64,000 bases of DNA from Rahnella inusitata (GTDB lineage: Bacteria; Pseudomonadota; Gammaproteobacteria; Enterobacterales; Enterobacteriaceae), in the NCBI RefSeq assembly GCF_003263515.1, contig NZ_JYDE01000002.1, positions 124,001-188,000 on the forward strand. The letters are read 5' to 3'. The notes below the pieces were generated by a model. That model was not told the origin of the DNA and did not search any database. It was given only the letters and a program-made list of their open reading frames with translations. Positions 50,039 through 59,356 of this stretch are shown here, piece after piece. How positions within the stretch are numbered: position 1 is the first letter of the stretch; every line of letters begins with the position of its first letter. Both the position numbers and the translations under genes were made by a program.

Positions 50039-51326
50039 GGTTGCACTCTCCGCAGGTTGCTCTTTGTGGAGTACAGCCAAAGTGATAGGCGCGTAAGACG
50101 TCCTGAATTTTGTCGATGATCAGTTCATGAGGATCGCTGGCCAGAGCGCCTGCCATCACACGTTCGAACTGGGCTGGCAGATACTGGCTTAGCAGTCCCA
50201 GCGGGATATCCAGGGATTGTAAGTTACTGATCAGCACTTCCATCGCCCGGTTGATACGCGCGTGTGGCCAGTAGTAGCGGATACGATCAGAAAGGCTGAA
50301 ATGAAGGTCGATCAGAGACAGGCTGAATGTCGGGTTGTAATACTTTTTCCAGTAACCTGGTTCATCAAGCATGACGCCGTCGATTACCGTCAGGAGCTGG
50401 CTGCGGGATTCTGGTGCAATGAGGACCTGTTCGATATTTGCGAGTGCAAAGACAGCCTCACGCAATGCAAAAGTTAGCGCCGGTCCGACTTTGAGGATGG
50501 CGTAATGATCGTTTACCAGATTGCGGTAGGAGTTCCGGGTCTGGTAATCGGTGGAATGTGCCTCGTAAACCAGTGGCGTGGTTTTTATATAGGCTGATAA
50601 ATCTTGTGCGAGATCGGGCTGATAATGGATCACCCTGCTGTGATCGAACTCAACGCCGGGTTGAACCACGACGGCGATGATCCGATTGATGGCTTCTTCC
50701 AAACCGGCTTCACGGAATGCCTGATGGTGCATATTTAGCGTCGCTTTCGCGTCTCTGGCTGCGGTAACGTGCACGTGCTGAATGGCTGATGCTTCGCCGC
50801 CGGGAACCGGCACTTCCGTACCAATGACGTAAGTCAGAGACGCTTTTTGCTGCGGTGTTGCCACTTTTTCCGCGATCCGACATAAACGTGCTGCACGCTG
50901 AGCAACAATAAAAGGATCCAGCGTAATAGGATCATCCGCACAGGACATTGAAGCATCCAGATGGATTTTACTGAAACCAGCTTCCACGTAGTGCGCGATT
51001 AAGACTTCCGCTTTACTCATTGCACTTTCAGCATTTTCGCTCTGCCAGCAATTTGGCCCCAGATGATCGCCCCCTAATATCAAGCGCTGAACAGGAAAGC
51101 CGATTTTCTCGGCTATCGCGAGAACAAAATCGCGAAAATCAATGGGCAACATACCGGTATAGCCACCGAACTGGTTAACCTGATTGGACGTGGCCTCGAT
51201 GAGGACTTTTCGGCTGGTTTGTAGGTCTTCCCGAAGTGCAGCCTCGATCACCAAAGGGTGGGCCGAGCAGACTGAGCAAATACCGATACTTTCGCCATTC
51301 TTATGTTTTGATATTAATTCTTTCAT
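50031..51326 (-). CDS. gatZ: D-tagatose-1,6-bisphosphate aldolase subunit GatZ
   Basis: Non-catalytic subunit needed for full activity and stability of the GatY aldolase. 431 aa (E. coli GatZ 420). Text matches closely along the whole length: [105 protein letters not shown], and [13 protein letters not shown]. First gene of the operon here, transcribed away from gatR. The control region lies upstream. Confidence 0.95.
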   Translation of the reverse strand: MKELISKHKNGESIGICSVCSAHPLVIEAALREDLQTSRKVLIEATSNQVNQFGGYTGMLPIDFRDFVLAIAEKIGFPVQRLILGGDHLGPNCWQSENAESAMSKAEVLIAHYVEAGFSKIHLDASMSCADDPITLDPFIVAQRAARLCRIAEKVATPQQKASLTYVIGTEVPVPGGEASAIQHVHVTAARDAKATLNMHHQAFREAGLEEAINRIIAVVVQPGVEFDHSRVIHYQPDLAQDLSAYIKTTPLVYEAHSTDYQTRNSYRNLVNDHYAILKVGPALTFALREAVFALANIEQVLIAPESRSQLLTVIDGVMLDEPGYWKKYYNPTFSLSLIDLHFSLSDRIRYYWPHARINRAMEVLISNLQSLDIPLGLLSQYLPAQFERVMAGALASDPHELIIDKIQDVLRAYHFGCTPQRATCGECNHA

Positions 51327-51341
51327 TTTTCCTCCGTTTGT

Positions 51342-51445
51342 TTTCGAAGATGTTCGTATCTTTCCGAAATCCAGACAATAGCGATTTTTGTTTTTCGTGA
51401 TGATGATCGTAATATTTCGTAAGTTATTTCATTCGTTTTCTTTCG
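51342..51445. promoter_or_regulatory. gatZ-gatR divergent control region with repeated TTTCG motifs
   Basis: Between divergent gatZ and gatR, TTTCG occurs at 51342, 51393, 51415 and 51441, with shorter TTCG at 51353 and 51432. Spacings are near one or two helical turns. DeoR-family regulators often bind repeats of this kind. gatR starts about 150 bp further on. I infer GatR binds here. Confidence 0.5.
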
Positions 51446-51598
51446 TTTGGGGTGCTGTGCCGTGTAATTTCATTCTGTACACAAATGGATAGTTCGGTAA
51501 AACAAGGTTACGTGTTTCACATTCGGACTATTTTTTTCTCCTCATTGCGAAGTCTTTTGTTTACACTAAGGCCTATATGGCGTTTTGGGCTAAACAGA

Positions 51599-52381
51599 AT
51601 GAATACTTTCGATCGTCGCAATAGAATTATTGAGTTAGTCAATCTGAAGGGGAATGTTCAGGTTGCGGAGCTTTCGAGTGCTTTCGGTGTTTCCGAAGTG
51701 ACCATTCGCTCTGACCTGACTTTGCTGGACCAAAAAGGTGAATTGACCCGTTTTCATGGCGGAGCGGCCAGGCGGCAAGAGAAGGAGAGCCGCGGACAGG
51801 ATAACCAGCAGCATGAAATGGTGATGGAGGAACGTTATCTTCAGGCCAGTGATCCTAAAAAACGTATCGCTTTGGCGGCCGCTGGCATGGTGAAGCCAGG
51901 TAATACCGTGATCCTCGACAGTGGTAGTACTACGATGCTACTTGCTGAAGAACTGGTGAAATTCGGCGATATCACAGTCATTACCAATAATTTACCGGCT
52001 GCCTTTGTGCTTTCCGAGAACCCCGATATCACGCTGGTGGTGTGTGGCGGAACGCTGAGACATAAAACGCGTTCATTGCATGGCAACATTACCGAATATG
52101 CCTTGCAGGGGATTGTCGCCAACCTGATGTTCGTCGGTGCCGATGGCCTGGATGCGGCATCTGGCATCACGACGTTTAATGAGGGTTACAGTATCAGCGG
52201 CATTATGGCTGAGGCTGCCCAGCGGGTTGTTGTCGTTACCGATTCCACCAAGTTTGGTCGTCGGGGATACAACCTTGTGCTGCCAATGAATAAAATCGAC
52301 GCCATCATTACCGATACGGACATCAGCGAAGAGGCACAGCAGGCACTGAAACAGACATCAACCGATCTCATTCTTGTTTAA
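51599..52381 (+). CDS. gatR: Galactitol operon repressor GatR (DeoR family)
   Basis: Repressor of the gat genes. 260 aa from ATG 51599 (E. coli full-length GatR 259). N-terminal DeoR HTH: MNTFDRRNRIIELVNLKGNVQVAELS, then SEVTIRSDLTLLDQKGELTRFHGGAARRQ. The C-terminal sensor is ILDSGSTTMLLAEELVKFGDITVITNNLPAAF, VVCGGTLRHKTRSLHGN and ADGLDAASGITTFNEGYSISG. It is intact, whereas gatR is disrupted in E. coli K-12. The open frame from 51452 extends into the control region and is not used. Divergent from gatZ. Confidence 0.93.
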   Translation: MNTFDRRNRIIELVNLKGNVQVAELSSAFGVSEVTIRSDLTLLDQKGELTRFHGGAARRQEKESRGQDNQQHEMVMEERYLQASDPKKRIALAAAGMVKPGNTVILDSGSTTMLLAEELVKFGDITVITNNLPAAFVLSENPDITLVVCGGTLRHKTRSLHGNITEYALQGIVANLMFVGADGLDAASGITTFNEGYSISGIMAEAAQRVVVVTDSTKFGRRGYNLVLPMNKIDAIITDTDISEEAQQALKQTSTDLILV

Positions 52382-52593
52382 CTCCCTCTCGAAGCAGGTA
52401 TTTTCAACGCATGCTGACTGTATGCTGCTGGGAAAATAAGGGAAACAGGCAGTTTTAAGGGGTGAGCGGCATCACGAAAACAATGTGAAAGCGTTGCAGT
52501 AGCAGACAGAGTATTTTGGGAGATGAATTCAAACACAGGCCGCTGGGAATGATCCCTGTGGCCGGTAAGGGTGATATCCAGATTTCTTGTTAT

Positions 52594-52770
52594 CTACCTA
52601 AAAGTGAAGTATTTCTTTTTCAGAATGTCGTACGTGCCATTTTTATGGATTTCTGCCTGCACATTGTTAAGTAATTTCAGATACCACAGTTCCCCTGTAC
52701 GCAGGTCAACCGCTGTGCCTTCCTGCATATAAGCTTGTCGCCTCGACAGAAATTTCTCAAGTGTCGCTGT
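52594..52770 (-). pseudogene. C-terminal fragment of a periplasmic binding-protein gene
   Basis: About 50 residues in one frame resemble the end of an SBP family 3 protein: GTAVDLRTGELWYLKLLNNV, then AEIHKNGTYDILKKKYF. Family members typically end with IKANGTYDKIYKKYF. Nothing upstream supplies the rest. The frame runs into the terminase remnant at about 52770 as a junction. I read it as a decayed tail left after recombination, not as a working gene. The longer ORF in this frame (to 52908) crosses the junction. Confidence 0.5.
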
Positions 52771-53406
52771 GGTAGATCTCACCAATACCTTCACCGAAAT
52801 AAAACCCGCAATCGGGGTTCGGGTCGTCTGTCGGATCCCGAGCAATATCGCTCCAACATTTTCGGCAATTAACTCGCCGGTACTGAATGGGCTCGTTTGG
52901 ATCTGCAATGACGATGTTCCATAGCCAGCGCATTACATCATCGGCCCTTATCCGGCCAGAAGCTAACCGGTCTTTCATCGCAGACTGGACTGCGCGATTC
53001 ACCTTAACATTTCTATACAGGCGTGAGGCTGCTGCGCAAAGAGATCCTGGTGCGCAATTGTACCAAGTGCGACGGTATGCTGCTGACTGATTCAGGTCTT
53101 TGAGATACTCATACACAAAGCGCTGTTGCATGTGGTTTAGCCAGTATTCATTGGGCTCATGACTTTCCCTGGCTCGATTTATTTCGTACTTCTGTATCAG
53201 TTGAGTATTGAATTGTGTGAGAGGGGGGGAACGTTAATCCCTGCAGGTTTTAAGTGTTGTTGCTGCGTACTATTTGCGTACCTGTTATTGCGTACCCAAC
53301 CATCAGTCCTGGCGCGTTTTCTGATGGCGTCTTCACTCAGACCATACTTTTTACCCAAGGCTCTGTGGGAAAGTTGGGTGGTGATGTAGTCGTGTGGAGG
53401 TAACAA
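52757..53406 (-). pseudogene. Frameshifted phage terminase small subunit
   Basis: Two frames joined give one protein. The first (from 53406) holds an HTH, YITTQLSHRALGKKYGLSEDAIRKRARTDGWVRNN. The second continues with QKYEINRARESHEPNEYWLNHMQQRFVYEYLKDLNQSAAYRR, SRLYRNVKVNRAVQSAMKDR, then the Cys-rich tail YRRVNCRKCW and DPNPDCGFYFGEGIGEIYHSDT. The switch falls at or near a run of seven G (53223-53229), where an indel would join the frames. The C-terminus is cut soon after the last motif. It marks a former prophage, now without other head or packaging genes. Confidence 0.72.
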
Positions 53407-53506
53407 GTTTTCATGAGGCCAGTTATAAGTATAGGCTACTTGAATTCAATATTATAATTATAGTAGATATACACTCAGGAAAGTAGTTGCGAATTATTAA
53501 AATGTA

Positions 53507-53538
53507 AAGCGCCCGATTTATTTTTATCAGGCGTTTTA
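53507..53538. terminator. Hairpin after the 45-aa ORF
   Basis: AAAGCGCCCGAT pairs with ATCAGGCGTTTT at 11 of 12 positions (53507-53518 with 53527-53538, approximate). T-rich sequence follows on the plus side; the minus side has only a broken T-run. It is a plausible 3' end for the small gene. Confidence 0.45.
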
Positions 53539-53574
53539 AATATTGAATAAATTAATCAATTTGAACTTCTATAA

Positions 53575-53712
53575 TTACTTTTGATCCCGTGGTTTCCCTG
53601 CATCATCACGCTTTTTACGCAACTGTCCATCCTCGTTTCGAGCCCTCGGTTGTTCACCACCACCAGGTTTTGGAACATTTACATCTTTGTTGATTGGTCG
53701 TCTGTCAGTCAT
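53575..53712 (-). CDS. Small basic protein of 45 aa, function unknown
   Basis: An ORF of 46 codons that I found by translating the region directly. ATG 53712 is preceded by AAGGAAAC five to eight bases upstream. The product is hydrophilic and charged: MTDRRPINKDVNVPKPGG, then an EQPRARNEDGQL segment and a Lys/Arg/Asp-rich end KKRDDAGKPRDQK. There is no membrane segment or recognised motif. It lies in the AT-rich interior of the ssrA-integrated element and may be cargo or host-derived. The ribosome site, codon content and hairpin downstream support coding. No homologue is recognised. Confidence 0.5.
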   Translation of the reverse strand: MTDRRPINKDVNVPKPGGGEQPRARNEDGQLRKKRDDAGKPRDQK

Positions 53713-54079
53713 TTTTTGTTTCCTTTTGCGTTAAAGATGAAAATACTATTTTCGTTTGTTATTTTAACAAGGGGTTTATAACTGTGTAATTACTGCTTAA
53801 TTAGATTGCACTTTGATTAGACTTCCGTCAATTGAGCTAATTGAGCCAGATCAAAAAATAGGTATTAATAATTCTCTAATTTTTTAGATTAATGGAGGCT
53901 CGACATTTTCATTGACTACTTTGTATAAATTAGATCGATAACGATATGATTTAAATAAATCACTAAAAGATTTTATGTCTGAGAGGGATATTGTAATTGC
54001 CTAAAGGTGGATGGGGGTTATTGATTTAACTCGGGTTTTATTATTTTATTGGATACCTCTTGAACTGAGATTACAGCAG
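53713..54079. other. AT-rich intergenic region in the integrated element
   Basis: 367 bp, clearly AT-rich, with no supported gene. It contains a tandem AATTGAGC pair around 53829-53846 and the upstream region of the 45-aa gene. It also forms the 3' flank of the truncated integrase, where the missing C-terminal part of int should have been. Confidence 0.5.
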
Positions 54080-55126
54080 TCACTCTAATATTATGCTTAT
54101 CACCAGCATATCCTGATACCCCATACGTTTTATGGCTGCGTTGGCCGTCTGGCTGTTCATTGGGGCTTTGGGTTTTTTGATGGAGTGGAAAACGTGTTCC
54201 CGATGCTGGCTGAGTGGCGAAAGAGTTTGCAGGATATCCAGCGCGGGTTCAGAAAGCGGGATAACGTGAATGTAACCGCTAGCTTTGCGCTTCTGATTGC
54301 CTTTCATTTTATGCGCGGGGATCCGCCATTGTTTGTTCTCGATATCGATATCCTCCCACGCAGTTTCAGCCGCTTCAGCTGGCCGTACTAAAGTCAGTAA
54401 CTGCCACTTGATCACTAAACGCGTGGTGAGGTCGATACTCGCCAGAGAAACGGCTTTCATGAATGCGGGTAATTCTTCAGGCTGTATTGTTGGCATGTGT
54501 TCTTTGGCTGGTTTCTTGAATGCCCGGCCAATACCGGAGGCTGGGTTAGCGTCAATCAGGCCAGAGTTAACAGCATATATCATGATTTCGTTAACCCGCT
54601 GGCTCAGACGTCTGACAGTTTCTAATGCTCCGCGACCGGATACCGGTTCAAGCGCACTGATTACCGTCTTTGCTTTGATCAGGCTGACGGGGAGATTACC
54701 CAGGGTTGGGAGAAAATCTTTTTCGATAGAGCGCCAGACGTCTTTGGCATAGTAGGCAGAGATTTCAGATTTTTTAATCTGCATCCAGGCTTCAGCGACC
54801 TTTGCAAAGGTGTGCGAGTTCATCGTCGTTTCAGCTTCAGTGAGCTCTCGCTGATGGTTTTGCGGATCGAAATTTTTAGCGAGGAGCGATTTGGCGTTCT
54901 CTCTCAACTGGCGCGCATCGGCAAGCGAGATTGAAGGGTAGGCGCCAAAACTGATCAGCGCTCGCGTTTTCGTGTCAGGCCGATAGTAGTTAAAGCGCCA
55001 TATCTTGACGCCGCTGGGTTTGATCAAAAGGTAAAGACCGCCACCATCCTGCAAAGTGTGTTCTTTATCTTTAGCCTTCGCGGCTTTGATTTCTGTGTTG
55101 GTGAGTGGTGTGGTGGTCCGAGCCAT
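54080..55126 (-). pseudogene. C-terminally truncated P4-type tyrosine integrase
   Basis: Site-specific recombinase of the P4/CP4-57 family. The N-terminal DUF4102-like arm domain (LTNTEIKAAKAKDKEHTLQDGGGLYLLIKPSGVKIWRFNYYRP) and core-binding domain are normal. Catalytic Arg I is present (LTLVRPAEAAETAWEDID). The protein stops at 348 aa with KRMGYQDMLVISIILE. Intact relatives of about 390-410 aa continue with a His-x-x-Arg motif and the Tyr nucleophile, both absent here. It therefore cannot catalyse strand exchange. It lies about 180 bp from the 3' end of ssrA, the usual attachment site of this family. Start ATG 55126 is the natural one. Confidence 0.8.
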
Positions 55127-55223
55127 TTTAGTAATACGCTTTGTAGTTATATGGAGGGGATATAACTAAACGTATAACCAAAAATGCCGGTTGTATACAG
55201 AGCTTACCTGCAGATATCAGGCA

Positions 55224-55260
55224 ATAAAAAAGCCGCAAACCCTTGCGGGCTGCGGCTTTC
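55224..55260 (-). terminator. Likely ssrA terminator
   Basis: On the minus strand AAGCCGCA pairs with TGCGGCTT and is followed by a T5-T6 run (the A-run at about 55225-55230). It lies about 45 nt after the mature tmRNA 3' end and before the integrase gene. Confidence 0.75.
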
Positions 55261-55302
55261 TTTGCGGTAACGGCCTTATCTGGTAATAACCGAAACCTTG
55301 TT

Positions 55303-55666
55303 TGGTGGAGCTGGGGGGATTTGAACCCCCGTCCAGAATTACTACACCGTCGGCACTACATGCTTAGTCCAATCTTTACATTCGCCGGTTAGCTGCGGAT
55401 GGACACGCCACTAACAAACTATCCTGATTGGGTTTAACGCTTTCACCCCAGGCAAGGTGTCCACGCGATCTCTTTTGGGTTTGACCTCTCTTGATCCCCG
55501 TCCTAAGAGCGGAGGCTAGGGAGAGAGGGCTCTAAGCAGGGTATTAAGCTGCTAGGGCGTAGTTTTCGTCGTTTGCGACTATTTTTTTGCGGCTTTTTAC
55601 GAGGCCAACCGCCCCTCGGCATGCTCCTTGGGCTTCGCAAATCCTGTCGAATCCAGAATCAGCCCC
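55303..55666 (-). ncRNA. ssrA: tmRNA
   Basis: 364 nt, against 363 in E. coli. The 5' end GGGGCTGATTCTGGATTCGACAGG and the 3' TTCAAATCCCCCCAGCTCCACCA form the tRNA-like domain. The reading frame at 55576-55544 encodes ANDENYALAA followed by TAA. With SmpB it rescues stalled ribosomes and tags the unfinished peptide for degradation. The 3' end is a classic attachment site and an integrase gene adjoins it here. smpB is upstream on the same strand. Confidence 0.98.
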
Positions 55667-55680
55667 AAGTACTATTTCGC

Positions 55681-55689
55681 AGTATACCA
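55681..55689 (-). promoter_or_regulatory. ssrA promoter, extended -10
   Basis: Minus-strand TGGTATACT (55689-55681) is an extended -10 motif (TG-N-TATACT). It ends about 14 bp before the tmRNA 5' end at 55666, and the smpB stop lies just upstream. A clear -35 is absent. Confidence 0.6.
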
Positions 55690-55715
55690 GCAAAACACCA
55701 AGCTAAGCCAGAGAC

Positions 55716-56198
55716 TTAGCGATTTGCGTGCTTCATGATACGTGCTTTGTCTACTTTCCACTCACGATCTTTGATGTCATCGCGCTTGTCGTGCTCTTTC
55801 TTACCTTTCGCCAGACCGATCTTCACTTTTGACCAGGCATTTTTCCAGTACATGGAAAGCGCGACCACGGTATAACCGTCGCGACTGACTTTACCGAACA
55901 GTGTTTCTAACTCACGTTTGTTCAGCAGTAATTTTCTTGTACGGGTCGGGTCACAAACAATGTGACTGGACGCCATGTTGAGAGGTTGAATGGTTGCGCC
56001 AAACAAAAAGGCTTCACCGTCGCGGAATGTGACGTAGCTGTCAGTGATGTTTGCTTTACCAGCACGCATCGATTTGACTTCCCATCCCTGCAAAGCAAGC
56101 CCCGCCTCGAATTCATCTTCAATGATATATTCGTGGCGAGCGCGTTTGTTCATCGCGATAGTCGCGGAACCGGGTTTATGTGCTTTTTTCTTTGTCAT
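55716..56198 (-). CDS. smpB: SsrA-binding protein SmpB
   Basis: RNA-binding partner of tmRNA in trans-translation. ATG 56198 gives 160 aa, equal to E. coli. The beta-barrel text is conserved ([37 protein letters not shown], then [35 protein letters not shown]). The basic C-terminal tail ([28 protein letters not shown]) inserts into the ribosome. The open frame upstream to 56243 is not used. It lies upstream of ssrA and divergent from ratA. Confidence 0.97.
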   Translation of the reverse strand: MTKKKAHKPGSATIAMNKRARHEYIIEDEFEAGLALQGWEVKSMRAGKANITDSYVTFRDGEAFLFGATIQPLNMASSHIVCDPTRTRKLLLNKRELETLFGKVSRDGYTVVALSMYWKNAWSKVKIGLAKGKKEHDKRDDIKDREWKVDKARIMKHANR

Positions 56199-56352
56199 AG
56201 TGATACTTATTATACTGTAAGCGTTGCCGAATGAAATCCCCACGGGTCTGACTCTGTTGTTTTTCCTTTTTTGGCCCCCTGTGCTTCGTAGTTTTTATTA
56301 CCGTGCGGATAAATGGTATTATCTGTACGTTTTATGACACCTGGAAAATGAT

Positions 56353-56787
56353 ATGCCACAGATAAGTCGTTCTGCGCTGGTGCCCTTCAGCGTGGAGCAG
56401 ATGTACACTTTAGTGAATGATGTTGATGCTTACCCGCAGTTTTTGCCGGGTTGTACTGGCAGCCGTATTTTGGATAACAGTGATACGTCGATGACGGCGG
56501 CAGTTGATGTTTCGAAAGCCGGTATCAGCAAAACCTTTACCACGAAGAACACGTTAATCAGTAATAAGCGTATTGATATGCAACTGGTGGATGGCCCGTT
56601 TCGTAAGCTGACCGGGGGGTGGGACTTCATCGAACTCAGTCCGGATGCCTGCAAAGTGCAGCTCAGCCTGGATTTCGAATTTACAAATAAATTGATCGAA
56701 TTGGCTTTCGGGAAAATCTTCAAAGAGTTGGCTGGCAGCATGGTTCAGGCGTTCACCCTGCGGGCGAAAGAGGTCTACAGTGTCTGA
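56353..56787 (+). CDS. ratA: Ribosome association toxin RatA
   Basis: START-like (polyketide cyclase) domain protein of 144 aa that in E. coli binds the 50S subunit and blocks 70S formation. Family text: [72 protein letters not shown], and [17 protein letters not shown]. It is also described in other bacteria as a coenzyme Q-binding COQ10-like protein. The last codons overlap ratB, and the pair forms an operon divergent from smpB, as in E. coli. Confidence 0.94.
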   Translation: MPQISRSALVPFSVEQMYTLVNDVDAYPQFLPGCTGSRILDNSDTSMTAAVDVSKAGISKTFTTKNTLISNKRIDMQLVDGPFRKLTGGWDFIELSPDACKVQLSLDFEFTNKLIELAFGKIFKELAGSMVQAFTLRAKEVYSV

Positions 56788-57064
56788 CATCCGCGTTGAA
56801 GTGGTCTATGCGTTGCCTGAACGTCAGTATTTGCGGACCGTTAAACTCGAACAGGGCAGTAATGTCGAACAGGCGCTACTGGCGTCTGGCTTGCTTGAGT
56901 TGCGTAAAGATATTGATCTGAAAAAGAACAAATTTGGGATTTACAGTCGCCCGGTCAAACTGGCGGATATCGTCAATGACGGTGACAGAATCGAAATTTA
57001 CCGGCCGCTGATTGCGGATCCTAAAGAGTTACGGCGTATCCGCGCTGAACGTTCCAAAAAATAA
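56780..57064 (+). CDS. ratB: RatB/RnfH-family protein
   Basis: Ubiquitin-fold protein of 94 aa (RatB/YfjF), partner or neighbour of RatA; its antitoxin role is not firmly shown. GTG 56780 overlaps the ratA stop by eight bases. Family text: [67 protein letters not shown], then a basic tail [10 protein letters not shown]. Followed by a terminator. Confidence 0.93.
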   Translation: MSDIRVEVVYALPERQYLRTVKLEQGSNVEQALLASGLLELRKDIDLKKNKFGIYSRPVKLADIVNDGDRIEIYRPLIADPKELRRIRAERSKK

Positions 57065-57089
57065 GGCGCCTCTGGCGCCTTATTTTTTT
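57062..57089 (+). terminator. Terminator of ratAB
   Basis: TAAGGCGCC-TCT-GGCGCCTTA and then seven T, overlapping the last base or two of the ratB stop codon region. Confidence 0.88.
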
Positions 57090-57142
57090 ACCCTGAAAGA
57101 TGAATTCGTGGTTGTTACCAGCGACCATCACACCGGGACGAT

Positions 57143-57493
57143 TTATTTTTGATCGCTTAACGTCGGCTTGTTATCAATGTTAGTCAGCGTATCTGAGCCG
57201 TTGAAGGTCAGTGTCAGTGTTTGCTGAGTGACGCCCTGATGGCCCGGTTCCTGACGGAACACGTAATACCAGACATCGCTGCCAAACGGATCGTGCAGCA
57301 TCGGCGTGCCAAGAACATAAGCAACCTGTTGCTTAGTCATGCCGGTATGAATTTTTTGTACGTCAGCAGGAGATAAGTAGTTCCCCTGATTAATGTCAGG
57401 CCGATAAACCACCTTTTCCAGAGTGGAACAGCCCGCAGTAAGCATTACAAGAGCTACAGCGGCGGCAGTTAGCGTTTTACAGCGCATAGTCAT
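57143..57493 (-). CDS. bamE: Outer-membrane assembly lipoprotein BamE
   Basis: Lipoprotein of the Bam complex (formerly SmpA), which inserts beta-barrel proteins into the outer membrane. 116 aa from ATG 57493, five bases after AAGGA; the E. coli-like start MRCKTLT is ATG 57487. Lipobox LTAGC puts the lipidated Cys near residue 22. Mature part: [67 protein letters not shown]. Convergent with ratAB and followed upstream by recN. Confidence 0.95.
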   Translation of the reverse strand: MTMRCKTLTAAAVALVMLTAGCSTLEKVVYRPDINQGNYLSPADVQKIHTGMTKQQVAYVLGTPMLHDPFGSDVWYYVFRQEPGHQGVTQQTLTLTFNGSDTLTNIDNKPTLSDQK

Positions 57494-57599
57494 TACATTC
57501 CTTTAGGGCATAAGATGCCGATGATAATAGACCTTTCATCAGTTTGAAACCTTTGCGGGGCACCTGTATGACCGCTGAACTGTAAAAAAGTTGAGCTTT

Positions 57600-59261
57600 T
57601 TACGCTGCGAGCAACTCTTTTGCATTGGCCAGGGTGTTTCGGGTGACTTCACTTCCGCCCAGTAAACGCGCCAGTTCCTGCAAACGCGCCTTTTTATCGA
57701 GGCGATTCATTTGCGTTTCTGTCACTTCACCGTCAGTTTCTTTGCTGACAAAATAATGCTGATGGCCGCAACCTGCAACCTGCGGTAAGTGCGTAACGCA
57801 CATTACCTGGGTTGATTCACCCAACTGACGCAACAGACGTCCGACAATCGCCGCAGTCGGGCCACTGATGCCGACATCCACTTCATCAAAGATCAGTGCG
57901 GGTGTTTCCATCTTCTGCGCAGTAATAACCTGAATCGCCAGCGCGATACGGGAAAGCTCGCCACCTGAAGCGACCTTAGCTAAAGCCTGCAACGGTTGTC
58001 CCGGGTTAGTAGTGACCTGGAACTCCAGACGGTCAGCGCCTTCTGCTCCCAGATGTTCCGGTTCGAAATGCACTTGAATCTGGAACTTACCGTGTGGCAT
58101 GGAAAGAGCTTGCATGCTTTGAGTTATCAGCAGCGTCAGTTCATCAGCGAAGAACTGACGCTTATCGTGCAGCTCTGCGGCAATGGCGACAGCTTGCTGG
58201 TAATGAGTCTGCACCGCTTCACTCAGTTCGGCCTGATTGGTTTCCTGATCATCGAGCGCCTGCTGTTCTTCGAGCAACTGGCGATGATGCTCGGGCAATT
58301 CTTCCGGCCTCACATGATGCTTACGTGCCAGATTCATCTGACGAGATAAACGCTGCTCCAGTTCAAACAACCGGTTCGGATCCATATCCAGACGTTCACT
58401 GTAATGGCGAAGTTCGTCACTGGCCTCGCTGATTTGAATCGAGGCGTCGTCCAGCATGATGATGAGGTCATTCATCTTGCTGTCGAGTTCAGCCAGTTCA
58501 GTGAGTTGGTTGCGCGCGCTGTATAGCAGGCTGACGATATTTTGATCTTCACCATCGGCCAGTAAATACAATGCGCTCTGGCTCAGTGAGAGAAGCTGCC
58601 CGCTGTTCGCCAGACGTTTGTATTCTTCATCGATTTGTTCATATTCGCCGGCCTGCGGAGAGAACTCGTTGAGCTCTTTCAACTGATATTGTAATAACTG
58701 ACGACGGGATTCACGTTCGTTCATCTGTTGCTGATACAGCGCCAGCTGGCGGCAACTCTGATGCCAGTTCTGGTAGGCTTTACGCATTTCAGCCAGCAGG
58801 AAGGGCTGATCAGAGTAGGCATCCAACAGATGTTTTTGATGTTCAGGTTTGAGTAAAAGCTGGTGGGCGTGCTGCCCGTGGATTTGGATCAGATGCTGAC
58901 CCAATTCGCGCAGCTGCGATAATGGCACCGGTGTCCCGTTGATAAAGCCCCGTGAGCGCCCGTCATTGCTGATGGTGCGACGCAGCAGGCAGTCATGCCC
59001 ATCATCGAGTTGATTTTCAGCCAGCCAGAGTTTAGCGGAAGGCGTATCGGCTAAGGTGAAGCGGGCACAGATATCTGCGCGGCTTGCACCTAGGCGCACC
59101 ATGCTGCCATCGGCGCGGTTGCCCAGGCAAAGCCCGAGAGCGTCAATAGCGATGGACTTACCAGCCCCGGTTTCCCCGGTGATTGCCGTCATCCCTGCAT
59201 GAAAATCGATTTCTAACTCACGGACAATAGCAAAGTTACTGATAGTTAATTGCGCCAGCAT
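57600..59261 (-). CDS. recN: DNA repair protein RecN
   Basis: SMC-like ATPase acting early in double-strand break repair. 553 aa from ATG 59261, equal to E. coli. Walker [20 protein letters not shown] around residue 30, a central coiled coil (~160-340), and C-terminal signature/Walker B text [17 protein letters not shown] and [23 protein letters not shown]. Three overlapping or neighbouring LexA-type boxes precede it, showing SOS control. The ORF start at 59279 adds six residues and overlaps the first box, so ATG 59261 is preferred. Confidence 0.96.
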   Translation of the reverse strand: MLAQLTISNFAIVRELEIDFHAGMTAITGETGAGKSIAIDALGLCLGNRADGSMVRLGASRADICARFTLADTPSAKLWLAENQLDDGHDCLLRRTISNDGRSRGFINGTPVPLSQLRELGQHLIQIHGQHAHQLLLKPEHQKHLLDAYSDQPFLLAEMRKAYQNWHQSCRQLALYQQQMNERESRRQLLQYQLKELNEFSPQAGEYEQIDEEYKRLANSGQLLSLSQSALYLLADGEDQNIVSLLYSARNQLTELAELDSKMNDLIIMLDDASIQISEASDELRHYSERLDMDPNRLFELEQRLSRQMNLARKHHVRPEELPEHHRQLLEEQQALDDQETNQAELSEAVQTHYQQAVAIAAELHDKRQFFADELTLLITQSMQALSMPHGKFQIQVHFEPEHLGAEGADRLEFQVTTNPGQPLQALAKVASGGELSRIALAIQVITAQKMETPALIFDEVDVGISGPTAAIVGRLLRQLGESTQVMCVTHLPQVAGCGHQHYFVSKETDGEVTETQMNRLDKKARLQELARLLGGSEVTRNTLANAKELLAA

Positions 59262-59271
59262 GATCACCTTC

Positions 59272-59327
59272 CTGTACATAACAACAGACCTGTAATTACA
59301 TACAGTATAAACTGGTTTTATATACAG
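59272..59327 (-). promoter_or_regulatory. Three tandem LexA (SOS) boxes of recN
   Basis: Plus-strand readings: CTGTACATAACAACAG (59272-59287), CTGTAATTACATACAG (59290-59305) and CTGGTTTTATATACAG (59312-59327). All fit CTG-N10-CAG. Centres lie 18 and 22 bp apart. This is consistent with tight LexA repression and early SOS induction of recN. Confidence 0.85.
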
Positions 59328-59356
59328 TAAAGAGGCTGGCGAATTATTTTTTCAAT

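Noticed and set aside
54080-55303. A complete, mobile genomic island at ssrA
   Set aside because: The integrase lacks its C-terminal catalytic residues and no second attachment repeat was seen.
55303-55330. A tRNA gene on the basis of the CCA-ending acceptor sequence
   Set aside because: It is the tRNA-like 3' end of tmRNA; the resume codon and tag frame are upstream.
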